Assembly: GCA_951640165.1 (NCBI GenBank)
Contig: OX621257.1
Coordinates: 14,953,201 to 15,017,200 of the forward strand
Origin: Pseudoips prasinana
Lineage: Eukaryota; Arthropoda; Insecta; Lepidoptera; Nolidae
Length of the DNA stretch: 64,000 bases
Direction of reading: 5' to 3'
In this document: piece by piece, positions 41,845-53,164 of the stretch
Position numbering within the stretch: the first letter of the stretch is position 1
How the letters are laid out: the number at the start of each line of letters is the position of its first letter
Program-made: the position numbers and the translations under genes
Notes under the pieces: model-generated
Told to the model about the DNA's origin: nothing
Databases searched by the model: none
Seen by the model: the letters and a program-made list of their open reading frames with translations, nothing else

Positions 41845-42318
41845 AAAATAAAATAAAAAAGGTTTTTATTCACGTAGACTTTAAAAAAGTGCTTGTAAAT
41901 AGTCAGAACATGTTTGTAGTAATATAGTTGTATACATTATTATTTCTAGTAACATAGATATTTAGGTACACATTGTATGAAAACATTTATAAAATTTATT
42001 TTATTATAGCATTGATATTTAGCTAGCTCGTATCAAGTTATTGTCAAGAGATTATGTTTAATTATCTAGTTTAAGTCTAATATTTTTACTACATATTGTC
42101 AATGGTTCTGTCTATATTAAGGTATTATTATTATGACGGACCTTGTGTTAATAACGACGGTCGCGCTTTAATGCTACCACCGGATCTAATGCGCCCCCAC
42201 TGAGAAGACCCAGCGAAACAAACTCACTCTCTACTATTATTTCCCTTGTATCTTTAACTAAATCTTGTACCCTAAACCGACGAGCATGTATGAAGAATAT
42301 AATGTCAGTAAACGAAGC
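41845..42318 (+). repeat. Repeat N, LINE-tail-like
   Basis: It contains CACGTAGACTTTAAAAAAGT, AACATGTTTGTAGTAATA, GTCGCGCTTTAATGCTACCA and GAGAAGACCCAGCGAAACAA. An inverted relative lies at 53285-53720. No intact frame. Confidence 0.65.
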
Positions 42319-42418
42319 GAAAGAGGTGTGCAAGGATCGTGACAAATGGAAGTCCGTTGTCTCTGCCTACCCCTCTGGGAGACAGGCGTGAGTCTATGTA
42401 TGTATGTATGTATGTATC
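42318..42418 (+). repeat. RTE-like LINE C-terminus with (TATG)n tail
   Basis: Reads EVCKDRDKWKSVVSAYPSGR then QA and a stop, followed by GTCTATGTATGTATGTATG. It is the best of three copies of this end in the window. Confidence 0.85.
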
Positions 42419-42904
42419 TTTAACTATTTAATATTTCACACATCCACTCCCTTCAAGTATTTCGGGAAAAAATCCAAACAATCTCTGGGATTTATTTCCC
42501 GTCATAAAATTTTATGATTGACAGCAAACAATCCGGAATTTTTCCTACACGTTGTTACAAAAGTGTATACGAATATAAAGGTTACGGTGAAATTCTTTAA
42601 TGGAATGTTTTCCAAAAAACGAGCTTGAAAATTGAGGTTACAGTCGGTAAAATAATATATTTAAAATTGAATTCAAAATTTTCGAATAGCGGATATTAAG
42701 TAAATGTTAGCTAGCTAACTTTATCAAGAGAACTTTATAAATACCAGCAGTATTGAGATAAACCGACCATTAATGCCCATAGATTCAGGGTAAGTTAGAT
42801 GGAGCAAGGTTTATATGAGGATGGGTGGTTGCGCGTTATAAACATTAAGATTGGCCTGCTGGTTTCTATAGCACTTTATAAAGGAGAGCAAAAGTACGTT
42901 AAGA

Positions 42905-43640
42905 TATTTATAAATATACATGTCACTAGTCGATTCCATCCTCGGTTATGCGCTTGATTGCTATGGACTAACATTTAAAATAAATATGCAAAAACTAGAA
43001 ACAATTCAAATTAGATTCATTAAACTGTTAGTAAGCAAAAAAATAAAACAAAAACGCAAAAATGATTACACCCAACTTTTCAAAATCTGTAAAATTCTAC
43101 CTGTAAGTAAATTCAAATATATTTAATTCGCAAAAAATATGGTTACAGACAGATGGATGGAGTGTCTTAAAGTAAGTTCCACATATTTTGTCGTACAGAC
43201 ATGCAAAAAAATGGTTTACATAAGAAGTAGCTTAATTAAAATATTTGGTACAACTATTACATACTACACACTACCTAATTATTATATTTATACTCAAAAA
43301 ATTTCTTAATATTATAAAATACATTATGTACAAGCCATTCTTTCAATACCTTCTTCATTCGAAATAATGGTAGTTCCCTAAAAAACAAAAGTTCCTTCTG
43401 GCAATAAACAACCATAGCAATCAAGAACATAAACTAATACATGTAAGCAATAAGTACCTACAATACACGCTCGATGTCAACCGGCAGACTGACAGTACCC
43501 AGAATTACAAACTATTATGGAGACCGAACATTAAAGAAACGCTTGCCGTACCTGCTAAATAGTCTGCCGGATGACAAACGACATGAAACTATTAAAAATA
43601 AATTTAAATTTAAGTAAATAAACACTTATTAGATTTAATT
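42905..43640 (+). pseudogene. Decayed LINE ORF2 C-terminus
   Basis: The frame at 42920 reads LVDSILGYALDCYGLTFKIN then QKLETIQIRFIKLLVSKKIK, TQLFKICKILPVSKFKY. Further on, QNYKLWRPNIKET and, in another frame, LPYLLNSLPDDKRHETIKNK. This matches the post-palm region of Jockey/CR1-type proteins ('RLLKLL', 'LPYLLN-LP'). Several frameshifts and an AT-rich insertion (about 43190-43440) separate the parts. The 3' end is near 43640. Confidence 0.75.
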
Positions 43641-43719
43641 TAATGTAATGTAAAGATATTTATAGTAGTAGTTATTTATTTTTTGTTATAAAGATAAATA
43701 GACGCTGTGCAGAGACTCG

Positions 43720-43962
43720 CGTCATGCCATTAACGTAGAGCGAAAGTTGCACAAAACTCCCTAAAATGATGATCTCTGCCCTCTCCCCGCTAGTAATCGC
43801 CCAGAGTCGAGGTTCGAACCCCACAGGGGGTGCCCTCCGGCGCGGGTTACTTAATTTCTAGACGGCTCGAGCCCTCTGCTCGCCTCTATAGTCCGGTGAA
43901 GCAGTGAAAGCCTCCTAGGCTAACTGTAGCGTCATACAAAAAAAAAAAAAAAAAAATGTGCA
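43720..43962 (+). repeat. Poly(A)-tailed SINE-like unit
   Basis: GAGTCGAGGTTCGAACCCCA gives a B box, but the A box is unclear. GAGCCCTCTGCTCGCCTCTA follows, ending in an A-run of about 19 (43938-43956). A diverged relative lies at 49640-49860. Confidence 0.55.
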
Positions 43963-44279
43963 GAGACTCGATGCTACAGTCAAACCGATTTACACGGTTT
44001 TGTGGGACGTATGTACAAACTTTAGAAAAATTAATTTGTATAAATAAATATTAAGATATGCTCATAATATCTGGTAATATAATATCTCGAAGGCATATCT
44101 TAATAGTCTGCTCTCAATTTTGCTGTCCCTTATGAAATGCTGTATTAATATGCGGTTTAACATAAGTGGCTTATAACGAGCGACCACCCATCACCATATA
44201 GACCTTGCTTTATCCAACTTAACCCTGTCATTAGGACGGCACGTGTTAATACTGCTGTTATTTATAAAGATACTAACTG

Positions 44280-45097
44280 CTATCACTAATGTATGTTTGT
44301 AACAAATAGGCTCAAAAAGTACTAAACCGATTTCAAAAATTCTTTCACCATTGGAATGCAACATTATCACTGATTAATATAGGCTATTTTAATTGCAAGA
44401 AATAAATAAGGATCCCTACTAAAATAATGTTACCCAAGGTGTAAAAAAGTGCCTATAAAATATATTTCATCGCATGCGCTGCGAAAACTATTGACGATGG
44501 AAAAAAATGTTCCACAATATTAAAGAACATACAAATATCCACAAAAAATGTTCCGATAGCATGTGTCTAACTATTGTAGTTATGTCACTGTAACAAGTTT
44601 TTAACATTTTGAAATTTAATAGAAATTCCGACCAAAATCAGACCAATTTATTTATACCTTTGCTTTAATCCTTACCTAAATAAATGATTTCTCAAGCAAG
44701 GCTGTTTAAATATCTGTAAATTACTTTTTAGTTTATTAAAATCGGACATTCCATTCGAAAGATATTACGAGTTTAATCAAATTGAAATTAATTCGCCGCT
44801 ACGTCGTCGCCGCCGTAACGCGCCGGACCGCCGCGCCGGGGCCGGAGTGCAGGAGAGGTGAAAATCCTGGTATAAAAAAGGATGCTGCACGGCATTGGGA
44901 AGATTGTACAGCGTTCATCCTGAGTCAGGGAACTACTTCACCATGTACGAGGCCCAACATCGTTCCATAACTTAAAAACAGCTGACGGAGTTACTTAAGA
45001 AACTTACCAAGCCGCTTGCCGAGATAGTGGTTTACGTTATGCCAAAATGTTTAAATAATAAATGTCCACCCGTGCGAAGCCAGGACGGGCAGCTAGT
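44280..45097 (-). repeat. Composite of diverged repeat-D-like units
   Basis: At 44285-44470, TTTGTAACAAATAGGCTCAA, AAAGTACTAAACCGATTTC matches repeat D style. At 44790-44860 lies a very GC-rich patch (CGCCGGACCGCCGCGCCGGG). At the right edge GTCCACCCGTGCGAAGCCAG, GACGGGCAGCTAGTA is an insect repeat end of the 'CTAGC-CCGTCC-GGCTTCGCACGGG' type. The frame at 44782-44970 is a reading of the GC patch. Confidence 0.5.
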
Positions 45098-45099
45098 AT

Positions 45100-45559
45100 G
45101 CTATAAGCTCGTAAGAAAGGTTACTAGCTAATTGTTACTTAATATGCAACTTTATTATAATGCAAAGTCAATATACTTAAGCGAATAAAAAACCCATTCC
45201 AATTGTTACCAAACTTTACAATATCACTTTCTGGTAATAGTTGTTTGAAAAATTCAACAAGATTACTGCAGCAGACGTTATGGAATCCATAGATACTTTA
45301 AAGGCTATTACCTATCTCCAATCCAAGTTTCATGCAAATATGATCGGCGGTTTTTGCGTTATTGATTACCACAAAATTAAAAAGCGTCCAAAAGCGTCGT
45401 TGGTTTAATATGAAGATTGTCTGAACATTTCATCTAAATCACTCCACCCGTTTTGGAGACAATAAGTAATATAGAAATAAACATCAATGTTTGTATGTAT
45501 ATGTATTATAATAAAGATTAACCATACTCTAGTGCATGTTTTCTAGGTATTGTTCTAAG
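45100..45559. other. Unassigned AT-rich stretch
   Basis: Nothing firmly recognised. Confidence 0.35.
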
Positions 45560-45561
45560 TC

Positions 45562-45950
45562 CTAGTCACAACATGATTGGCGTGGTTAAGCAACTAAGCT
45601 CTCGGTCAGTCCATACATGAGTGACCGTCAAAGTGGTTTAATTTCTGAGCGTCTCTATGATCCAGAGGACACGTTAAGCTGTCGGTCCTGGTTGTAGCCA
45701 TTGGCCGTTACCAAAACCCGCGTTCCCGGGGCTCCTCTCATCAGGCGCCAAGAAAAGTTCACGGCAGGCAGGTCGGTGCGAGTCCGACATACCCAGCCGT
45801 AGACACTTCTTGCGGGTGACAGGTGTGGGAATTCCCTCTGCCTTAGCAAAAAAAAAATCTACAGCCGTTATGCCATGTCAAAGGTCTACTGGACGGCTAG
45901 AACAACTCTGACACCAGGGTAACTTGTACCGATACGATAGGTAAGTAAAT
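45562..45950 (+). repeat. 5S-SINE split by repeat G
   Basis: The head TTAAGCAACTAAGCTCTCGG, GTCAGTCCATACATGAGTGA and body to GGTTGTAGCCATTGGCC precede the insert. CGTTATGCCATGTCAAAGG, GTCTACTGGACGGCTAG follow it, ending ATACGATAG and (TAAG)n. Confidence 0.88.
45710..45866 (+). repeat. Repeat G inserted in 5S-SINE, 7-bp duplication
   Basis: GCCGTTA occurs just before the insert (about 45704-45710) and again just after its A-run (about 45866-45872). The insert reads CCCGCGTTCCCGGGGCTCCT to an A-run of 10 at the 3' end, as expected for target-primed retrotransposition. Confidence 0.85.
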
Positions 45951-45959
45951 AAAATAAAC

Positions 45960-46780
45960 CACGACATACGCCAATTTGATTGTAGGATGATTGCCTATGC
46001 CCTTTACACTCACACATATACCGGCTATTGTTATCGCTGTATCGAATTGCATAATCGTACATCCTCTATAGGCACTTCCTCCTTAACTTTGACCTTGGTT
46101 TAGAGCTCGATAATGCGTGTGCTCCACTTTACGATGTTTTTTCATTGTTTCTGGTTTCAGTGGATTTATATTGTAGTAATAAAATGCGTGGATCGTTGTT
46201 TCCCCGAAATAAAAATCACGGGTAATTGTTGTGAGTTAATTTTAGATGTTGATCCCTTCGATTGATTTCAGCTGGTGCGTACAAGAGCGTTAAAAATACT
46301 TTCAATTTCTTTATCAATCATATGTTTATTAATACTTTTAGCCATGATAATATCCTAAAATATATGTTTCTGTAAAACGTGACAAAGGTTAATTAGAGGC
46401 AATGCCATAACAGTGCATCAAAAAACGGTTTTATACACATATACTATAAAAAGCGTTTGTTTTTTTTTGTGAAATGTCAGAACATGATTTGTGGTATTAA
46501 CAATATATATTTAATTCTAGGTATAAATAGATTTTTAGATCGTGACTATTCTAGTTAATACTAGAACAAAAGACGGTCAATGTCAATAAAGGCTCTGTTC
46601 GCAAACTCTAGTTATCTTTCCAATCCCCTAGACACACCAACCGCAACAATATTTAAGTTACAAAATGAATTTCTTAGATAAAAAAGATTACATTTAAATA
46701 CTAAAATAAGGGAATTAAATAAATTATAGCTTCACCACTATAATGGTCTGATTTCTGGGGTGGTCTTTGTACAGTAGTGA
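45960..46780. other. Unassigned AT-rich stretch
   Basis: Nothing recognised. Confidence 0.4.
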
Positions 46781-46786
46781 ACTTTT

Positions 46787-47038
46787 GACGGGCCGGTTGG
46801 CATGGTTGGCAAATGCTCGCCTTTCACGCCGCGGGTCTTGGGTTCGATTCCCATTCAGGACAGATTTTTGTGTGCATGTTTGCAACAAGTCTGATTGTCC
46901 TGAGTCTGGATGTAATTATCTATATAAGTATATATATTTACAAATTAAAATTTAGTATATCAGTTATCTAGTTTTCATAGCACAGGCTCTGCTTAGTTTG
47001 GGATCAGATGGCCGTGAGCGAATAATGTCCCAGGATAT
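46787..47038 (+). repeat. SINE-A, most complete copy
   Basis: The head has GGCCGGTTGGCATGGTTGGC, AAATGCTCGCCTTTCACGCC and B box TGGGTTCGATTCCCA. The body is GTCCTGAGTCTGGATGTAAT; the end AATGTCCCAGGATATT. A and B boxes are spaced as in tRNA. Confidence 0.92.
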
Positions 47039-47044
47039 TGATAG

Positions 47045-47215
47045 TAACTTAATATTTTCTAAACACATACATATTATATATAAAATTACTACCAAACCCA
47101 AAAAAATATTCGTGTTCGTCACACAAAGATTTATGTTCACTGGGGATTGAATCCACGACCTCTGGCCTAGCAATCAGGGTCTCTAACTTCAAGCCAACAT
47201 ACCAGTTCTATTATA
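47045..47215 (-). repeat. SINE-A variant head region
   Basis: GTTCGTCACACAAAGATTTA, TGGGGATTGAATCCACGACC, CCTAGCAATCAGGGTC; same variant as 11490 and 29500. Confidence 0.75.
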
Positions 47216-47499
47216 TATGGTTATTACGTGATTTATTACTCATAGCTGTACTCGACACGCTATGAGTAATGTGTCCAGTGTGTTAGTCCACAAAAATGTT
47301 GGCGGTGATCCATGAACTCGCACTAACCGCAGTGACAGGCGACCTAAAATTGCTCTTTCATATTTTCAGCGAAATGTGAAAAGTGGCACAAGAAAAATTA
47401 GAAAGGTCGTCTTAACGAAGACTTTATTAATAGGTATACTTTCAATATTTTGTTTGGTTGAAAATATTTTTAAACAGCGTTATGTCACTTATGATACAC

Positions 47500-47826
47500 T
47501 AGCTGTGCCCCGCGGTTTCACCCGCGTTAAAGTAGTTTTGGCGTAAAAGAATAACAAATAATACATTCATACATCTATACTCACAAACTTTGGTTTAGGC
47601 AGTACACGCCGGAATAGCTCGCAGATGGTAGATTTTTTCCTACTTACTACCATTGGACAATTCACACAATATCTTTATAAATTTTAACCTATGTGTTATT
47701 CTGATGTATAAGCTATATTATTGTAAAGTTTCAATAAAATCCATTCAGTAGTCTTTACGTAAAGAGTAACAAACATCCATCCATCCATACTTACAAACTT
47801 TCGCGTTTATAATATTAGTATGATTC
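47500..47826. repeat. Repeat D-related unit
   Basis: Starts CTAGCTGTGCCCCGCGGTTT, CACCCGCGTTAAAGTAGT and ends TTTCGCGTTTATAATATTAG. It resembles the two units at 59610-59995. Confidence 0.7.
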
Positions 47827-47861
47827 ATTAGTGACATAATGCTATCGGATCGTCGTATGAT

Positions 47862-48620
47862 GATGATGATGTGGTCCCGGCCGATTTCGGCCACGGCGAC
47901 CGCTTCTTCTCCTACTGTAGCTGACGTTCGTGTTCTCGCATGTGACTTATGTAGCCAATTTTATTAGAAAATATCCTCGCACATTGCGGGCATGTGAGCA
48001 CACCATTGTAATATTGTAATTGGTCGCCGCAGATAATCTGGCTTTCAATTCATCGCGCTTGGCATCCATCTCAGCGCGCCTTCGAGACTCGAAGCAGTCT
48101 TTTTTTATGTCATAGGTCGACAAAGGAGCAAGTGGGTGACCTGATTGTAAGTGATCACCGCCGCCCATGTATACTCGCAACACCAGAGGGGTCGGGAGTG
48201 CGTTGCCGGCCTTTTAGAGTCAGCAAACAAGCGTTGCTGACCCTTCCCACCACCCCAATGAGCTCTGGCGACCTTAATCACACGCAGAAACACAACATTA
48301 AAGTTATTAATGCTTTTATTAAGGAATGTCTTCTGTAACGTGGAGGTACTTCCCCAGTCGGGCTGCTCTTTGAGCGAATAAACGCTGTGCCCTACCTCTC
48401 TTAAAACTACTTTAGTCTACTTTGTCTTGGACCAAAGTCCGCCATTCTGTCCGTTTGGCTGCCCGTTGTTCCCATTGCGAGGGCTCTTCGCCACAGTTCC
48501 TGATCTGGCGCTTAAGCACATGTTTGTACCTGAGGAGTTGTATATTCATAAGTGATATAATAGTCAGCAAAGGAGATATATGCACGAAGCAAATAGCTGT
48601 AATTGTTTCGTAATTCGAAT
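47862..48620 (-). pseudogene. RTE-like LINE ORF2 C-terminus with a CCHH finger, split by repeat K
   Basis: On the minus strand, the text upstream of the insert reads DQELWRRALAMGTTGSQTDR, MADFGPRQ. Downstream it reads FESRRRAEMDAKRDELKARL, then, in the next frame, LTCPQCARIFSNKIGYISHM, REHERQLQ and a stop, with a (GAT)n tail at 47862-47873. C-x2-C-x12-H-x3-H is a zinc-finger-like end known from RTE-type LINE proteins. The insert at 48087-48405 and at least one frameshift disable it. Confidence 0.8.
48087..48405 (-). repeat. Repeat K inserted in the LINE
   Basis: T-run at 48089 (A-run on the minus strand), GTGATCACCGCCGCCCATG, CACCCCAATGAGCTCTGGCG, CTTCCCCAGTCGGGCTGC. Same unit as 3690-4060. 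The target duplication is not clear. Confidence 0.75.
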
Positions 48621-48749
48621 CCTTGCGTTATTCCCAGATGTTCACGATTCCATTGTTTTGGAAAAAATTAGTGACATTAGTTAGTTTATAATTGGATTCC
48701 CAAAGGGTCCACGACACTTTAAAATTACTTAAATGTTGACTGCATGTAT

Positions 48750-49003
48750 GAGGCGCTCATAGATAAATGCTCTCACTGGTCCGTAAGCGATCCGCGAGGT
48801 TAAGCAACTAGGCTCGCGGTTAGTCCATAGATGGGTGACCGCCAAGTGGTTTAATTTCTCAGCGTCTCCGTACTTCGGAGGGCACGTTAAGCTGTCGGTC
48901 CCGGTTGTAGTCATTAGACAACAGTCGTTAAACCATGTAAGGTGCCTACTGGGCGGCTAGAGCATCTCTAACACTAGGGTTACCACTACCCATACGATAA
49001 GCA
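48750..49003 (+). repeat. 5S-SINE, best copy
   Basis: CTCACTGGTCCGTAAGCGAT, CGCGAGGTTAAGCAACTAGG, CTCGCGGTTAGTCCATAGAT, GGGTGACCGCC corresponds to the central and 3' half of 5S rRNA, with box A (GTTAAGCAAC) and box C (ATGGGTGACCGCC). The unrelated body carries CGGTCCCGGTTGTAGTCATT and ends CATACGATAAG then (CAAG)n. Type 1 pol III promoter elements are implied. Confidence 0.9.
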
Positions 49004-49004
49004 A

Positions 49005-49205
49005 GCAAGCAACTGCATGTGTGGCGCAGCTGTTAAGACATTCGTCTCGCTACTTCGTGTCCCGGGTCCGATTTCCGCGCAAGACAACTATTAATGTGAC
49101 CTATAGATAATTGTTCTGAGTCTGGATAAACTTTGTGTTCGTCAATTATATGTTTGTAAAGTACCCCGCGACACAAAGATTATTATCCCTAGTGCGGGTG
49201 TTGTA
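49005..49205 (+). repeat. SINE-Q copy
   Basis: CATGTGTGGCGCAGCTGTTA, CATTCGTCTCGCTACTTCGT, B-box-like GGGTCCGATTTCC, then GTCTGGATAAACTTTGTGTT and GTACCCCGCGACACAAAGAT. It follows the 5S-SINE directly. Confidence 0.75.
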
Positions 49206-49261
49206 TTAAAAAAAATGCATTTATTTAACTTGAGATTATTAGGAACTCTCTTGAAGCTGTG

Positions 49262-49530
49262 TGTTTGACGGTCACCGTAGCCTAGTTGGTAGTGCTCCTG
49301 CCTACGAAGCTAGTGGTCCTGGCTTCGAATCCCGGTAAGTGCAAATATGTGTGTGATGAGCACGAATATTTGTTTCTGAGTCATGGATATTTTCTATGTA
49401 AGAAGTATTTATCTATCTATTTAAGTATGTATATCGTCGCCTGGTACCCATAGTACAAGCTTTGCTTAGTTTGGGGCTAGGATGATCTGTGTGACATTGT
49501 CCCCAGATATTATTATTATTATTAATAATT
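49262..49530 (+). repeat. SINE-B copy
   Basis: CACCGTAGCCTAGTTGGTAG, CCTGCCTACGAAGCTAGTGG, B box CTTCGAATCCCGG, GATGATCTGTGTGACATTGT, (ATT)n tail. Confidence 0.9.
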
Positions 49531-49639
49531 CGATATGTCGTGATCTCAGGCATAGTGTTCCACTGCGAGCGCGCCGCAACCACTATCCTTTGCATTCGTA
49601 TTAACGATATGCCCCTACAATATATCTCTAAAAACTGAC

Positions 49640-49862
49640 GCTCTCATTCATTCCCACATCTGTAACAACCCTGAGTCGAGGTTTGAATCCCATAGGAAGT
49701 GCCTCCTGATGCTCTCTTTGTTTGTAGTCACACTTGATAGACCACTTGAACCCCTCATTTCTATTGACTGTTGAAGCAGTGAATCGTGTTTTACACTCAT
49801 CCGAGGAGGTTTCCTAAAAATCGTTTAGCATCTGCGTATTGTGTTTCTCCTACACAACAACT
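49640..49862 (+). repeat. Degraded relative of 43720-43962
   Basis: CCTGAGTCGAGGTTTGAATC, GACTGTTGAAGCAGTGAATC, without the A-run. Confidence 0.45.
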
Positions 49863-50159
49863 GGTAATGGTTTTGTCTAGACTAGTCCAGTCTTTTCAAG
49901 ATTAGTCGAGACTCGTCGTGTTGGGTTTGAGTTACAATCGATGATATCGTTGATGTAGGTATGTCTCCTTTACTGACTACCTACTCAAAATATGTATCTA
50001 TAATAATAAATTTGAAAGCTGTCAAAATCAAAAGGCGGCTCTCAATCTGACGCCATCATAAATGACGTAATTATGAATCAATGAATTGGTCATGCATTAA
50101 AGTTACATCATAAAAATGTGAAGTTAAGTTGTAGGTAAGCAATACAACTTATTTTTTAT

Positions 50160-50400
50160 GCGCTATGAGTTTGCGCTTGAACTCGATCTAATCTGATGGT
50201 GAGTGAAGATGTGGTCAAAGGTGGACCATGCGCACTCATAAGGTGCCTGTTCACGCTAGCCTTAAATAAACCCATGTTATATGAGGGTGTTCCACAGCTT
50301 AGCCGTGTGTATGATGAAAGAGGAAGCAAATCGCTTCGTACGGCATGCTGGAATATCAACAACAAAGCGGTGGACAGTCTCCCGATGCCTAGTATTTTAG
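50160..50400 (-). pseudogene. LINE ORF2 tail remnant
   Basis: The minus-strand frame reads LPLSSYTRLSCGTPSYNMGL then FKASVNRHLMSAHGPPLTTS. The 'FK-x-x-VNRHL' text is typical of LINE C-termini. No palm domain. Confidence 0.5.
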
Positions 50401-50670
50401 AATTTATGTTTAAATTTTCTCTATGCTGTTATAAAATGCAGGTATAGCGTGACGAACACAACAATGGAAGCATTCATGTGACGTCAGATCACGCGTGTCA
50501 CGTTTCCATTGTATCACCAGTGCTAACACGTTGCGTGACGGAATGGCTTGTTCCAATCGGAATATCGAGGATATATGAAGAATTCAAGACCCTGAATTCA
50601 GAGCACAACTACAATGTTTGTGCATGTAGGTATATTCTTGGATATAAAATTATTATATGCCATAAATGTT

Positions 50671-50764
50671 CTGAATATGTGCTTCGGTCGTCTGGTATGA
50701 ATAAACTTGTTTCGAATATTTCTGATTATTTATCACAAACACAAAAGACGACTGAAGCACATTT
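50671..50764. repeat. Small inverted-repeat unit
   Basis: ATGTGCTTCGGTCGTCT at the left and AGACGACTGAAGCACAT at the right mirror each other with one mismatch in 17, about 94 bp apart. Possible MITE or chance remnant. Confidence 0.55.
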
Positions 50765-50769
50765 TTGGT

Positions 50770-52349
50770 TAAGTTTCTTTTGACTTTTTGCCTTGTTTTA
50801 ATCTGTTTTAAATTGTAATGCACTGCTACACATTGCTAGATAATACTGCCCTTTTGGCTTAAAGTAGACGACGCCGCGGCATTTCTGACAAATATTTGTG
50901 GTGTATAAGTACAAACTACATAAAATCAGCTTAAGTTTATGATAAATATATAAATAATAATGTAGAATAAATGCAGTGGAAATGAGAGCTCTGAGAAGTA
51001 TGTTTGGTGTGACTGAGAGACAGAATACGAAATACTGAGGTAACAGAGCGTTGTGATGTGAAAGAGGATGTAATCACAAATATTGAAAAAGGTATACTGA
51101 GATGCTGGTTAAATTGATTCCACAATTAACTTCTTGATTTTGTCTTGCACATTAAAACCTTTGAATTGTATGAAATTTAAAATGAATCGTTTGGAAATTA
51201 AGTGATAGTTAAATTCGTGCAATAATTAATAGATTATATATATATTTTTTACATATAATTACTTAAATGACGGCATCGGACGAATTGAAGAGCAATTATT
51301 CCTATTATTTGGCGTCTGCAATATACTTAATAAGTTGATAACCTAAAAGCGGGTCGTAAATCCGCCTAGGCGCTAAAAACTATCGAATATCATAGTATGA
51401 ACACAACTGTAAGTTGAAAATGATTGTTATTAAACTCACAAGACTCCATTGACTTCATTTGTTGAATCAATGCATTGCTTTAAATTCATTAAACAAAACT
51501 TAGCTAATACGAACTAAGTAATGTCCCAGGATATGAAAAAAAATCATATACCGCCTGGACTCAGTTGGTAAAGAAGGCATGCGGGTTCGTTTCTCGCTTA
51601 AGATAAATATTAGTTTTCATAAACATGTCCATTTATCTTAGATTGGGGCTTTCTGCGTATTGTATGTATATATTAATAAAATAAGAATAATATACTTTTT
51701 GTAAATACATACAATACCCATAAAACACCCAGACCAATACAAACACATGTTCAGTCATTTTTGCCTTTACGAGGATCGACCTTTGAATTAGATGGTTTAG
51801 GAAGAAAGAACCAGTTAAACAATATAATGGTATTCATAAACCGGTACATAACAATAAATAGAATTTAACGTTTAATTAAGGTTACTCTTACCAAAATCTT
51901 AGGTAAAAACCAACACTTAACCCAACAAAAATATTACACGTAATTTACAGTTAAATTAAAGCGATTAAACTAATTAATAGATAGAGCTTAGGTGAGAACC
52001 TTGGCCCATTAATATTAAAGACACACAAATAACAATTAGCCTTTGTTTAATTTTAATTAAGCACCTGTTTACTAAATATCTTTGTTTGGATTTTTTGCTC
52101 GTTCTGAGAAGAATGGCTTTACTTTATATTTTTATTCATTCGCTCGTTAATTAACGTAAGTTTTTTGTTAATAATTAATAATGTCCAGCTTTGAAATAGA
52201 AGCTATATTTTGATGGGGCAGTTAGAAGTAAGGACCAGTCGATATATAATTATTATTTATCCGTAACTACAGTACTTTCTTGGGAAAAGCACACTAGTGA
52301 AAGGTGAGATCCTAATATCTGAGATATGTGGGGTAAGATTGAGTGAGGA
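50770..52349. other. AT-rich stretch with a possible SINE scrap
   Basis: AATGTCCCAGGATATGAAA near 51521 is a SINE-A 3' edge and GGACTCAGTTGGTAAAGAAG near 51558 is a worn tRNA-like A box. The rest is unrecognised. Confidence 0.4.
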
Positions 52350-52351
52350 AT

Positions 52352-52605
52352 AATAATAATATCCAGGGACATTATTTACACACGGCAGTCTGAACTAAGT
52401 AGAACTTGTACTATGGAAACCAGATAACTGATATTCTACATATACTGCTTTTCTTTTGTAAATACATACTTATATAGATAATTGCACCCAGACTCAGGAC
52501 AAACAGACGTTTTCATGCACACAAATATCTGTCCTGGGGGGAATCGAACCCACGACCTCCGGCGTGAAAAGCAAGCATTTGCCAACCACGCCAACAGGCC
52601 CGTCA
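52352..52605 (-). repeat. SINE-A copy
   Basis: CAGGGACATTATTTACACAC, GAACTAAGTAGAACTTGTAC and a complete head on the minus strand (GGCGTGGTTGGCAAATGC, GGTTCGATTCCC). Confidence 0.88.
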
Positions 52606-52609
52606 ATCG

Positions 52610-53160
52610 AATGAGGATGAGTGATTGCTTATCATAGAAACACGGTTAACACCCTAGTTATTTTCTAAGGGACAGCACTCTACTAAAAGCTGATATCCTG
52701 ACGTTCATAATAGGTACTAGTATATAATGTATGTAAGTATAAAGAAATAATAAATTTACTATCTATAATAACTATACAATTACTTTTTTCTGTAAAATTA
52801 CCTATTTCTATGAAATTAATACGAGTACGTTTGATCTTAACAAAATATTAAAAGTTCGAAATAGAAGTTATTTTCTACTTTTATCATTTTCAAAGTTAAC
52901 AAAAAAACAAGAACGAACATGTAATTGAAACGTCAAAACCAAAGATCTACCTAAAATTCATTAAAAACAACAACATATTTTCAAGTCTATTTAAAATGTA
53001 CCTATCTGTTTCATACTAAGAAATTATTTAGGAAAAATGAAACAGATAAATTTTGCTTTGAAGTTGAATTAAATGCTTTATTGTCTAATTACTGTGGTAT
53101 TTTAATGTGTTAGCTTATGAAAAGGAACCATGAATAAGCTTGGAGAAATATTTGTGTGCA
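52610..53160. other. Unassigned AT-rich stretch
   Basis: AAACAGATAAATTTTGCTTT near 53040 partly mirrors text near 53005; otherwise nothing recognised. Confidence 0.35.
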
Positions 53161-53164
53161 TTAT

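Noticed and set aside
44782..44970. GC-rich 62-codon frame resembling an exon
   Set aside because: It lies inside a composite of repeat D-like sequence and the composition changes abruptly at both sides; no domain.
46787..46862. tRNA-Gly-like gene candidate
   Set aside because: It is the SINE-A head, followed by the shared SINE body; the acceptor ends do not form a 7-bp stem.
48775..48850. 5S rRNA gene
   Set aside because: Only the central and 3' part resembles 5S rRNA; it is joined to a shared non-ribosomal body in several copies, so it is a SINE head.
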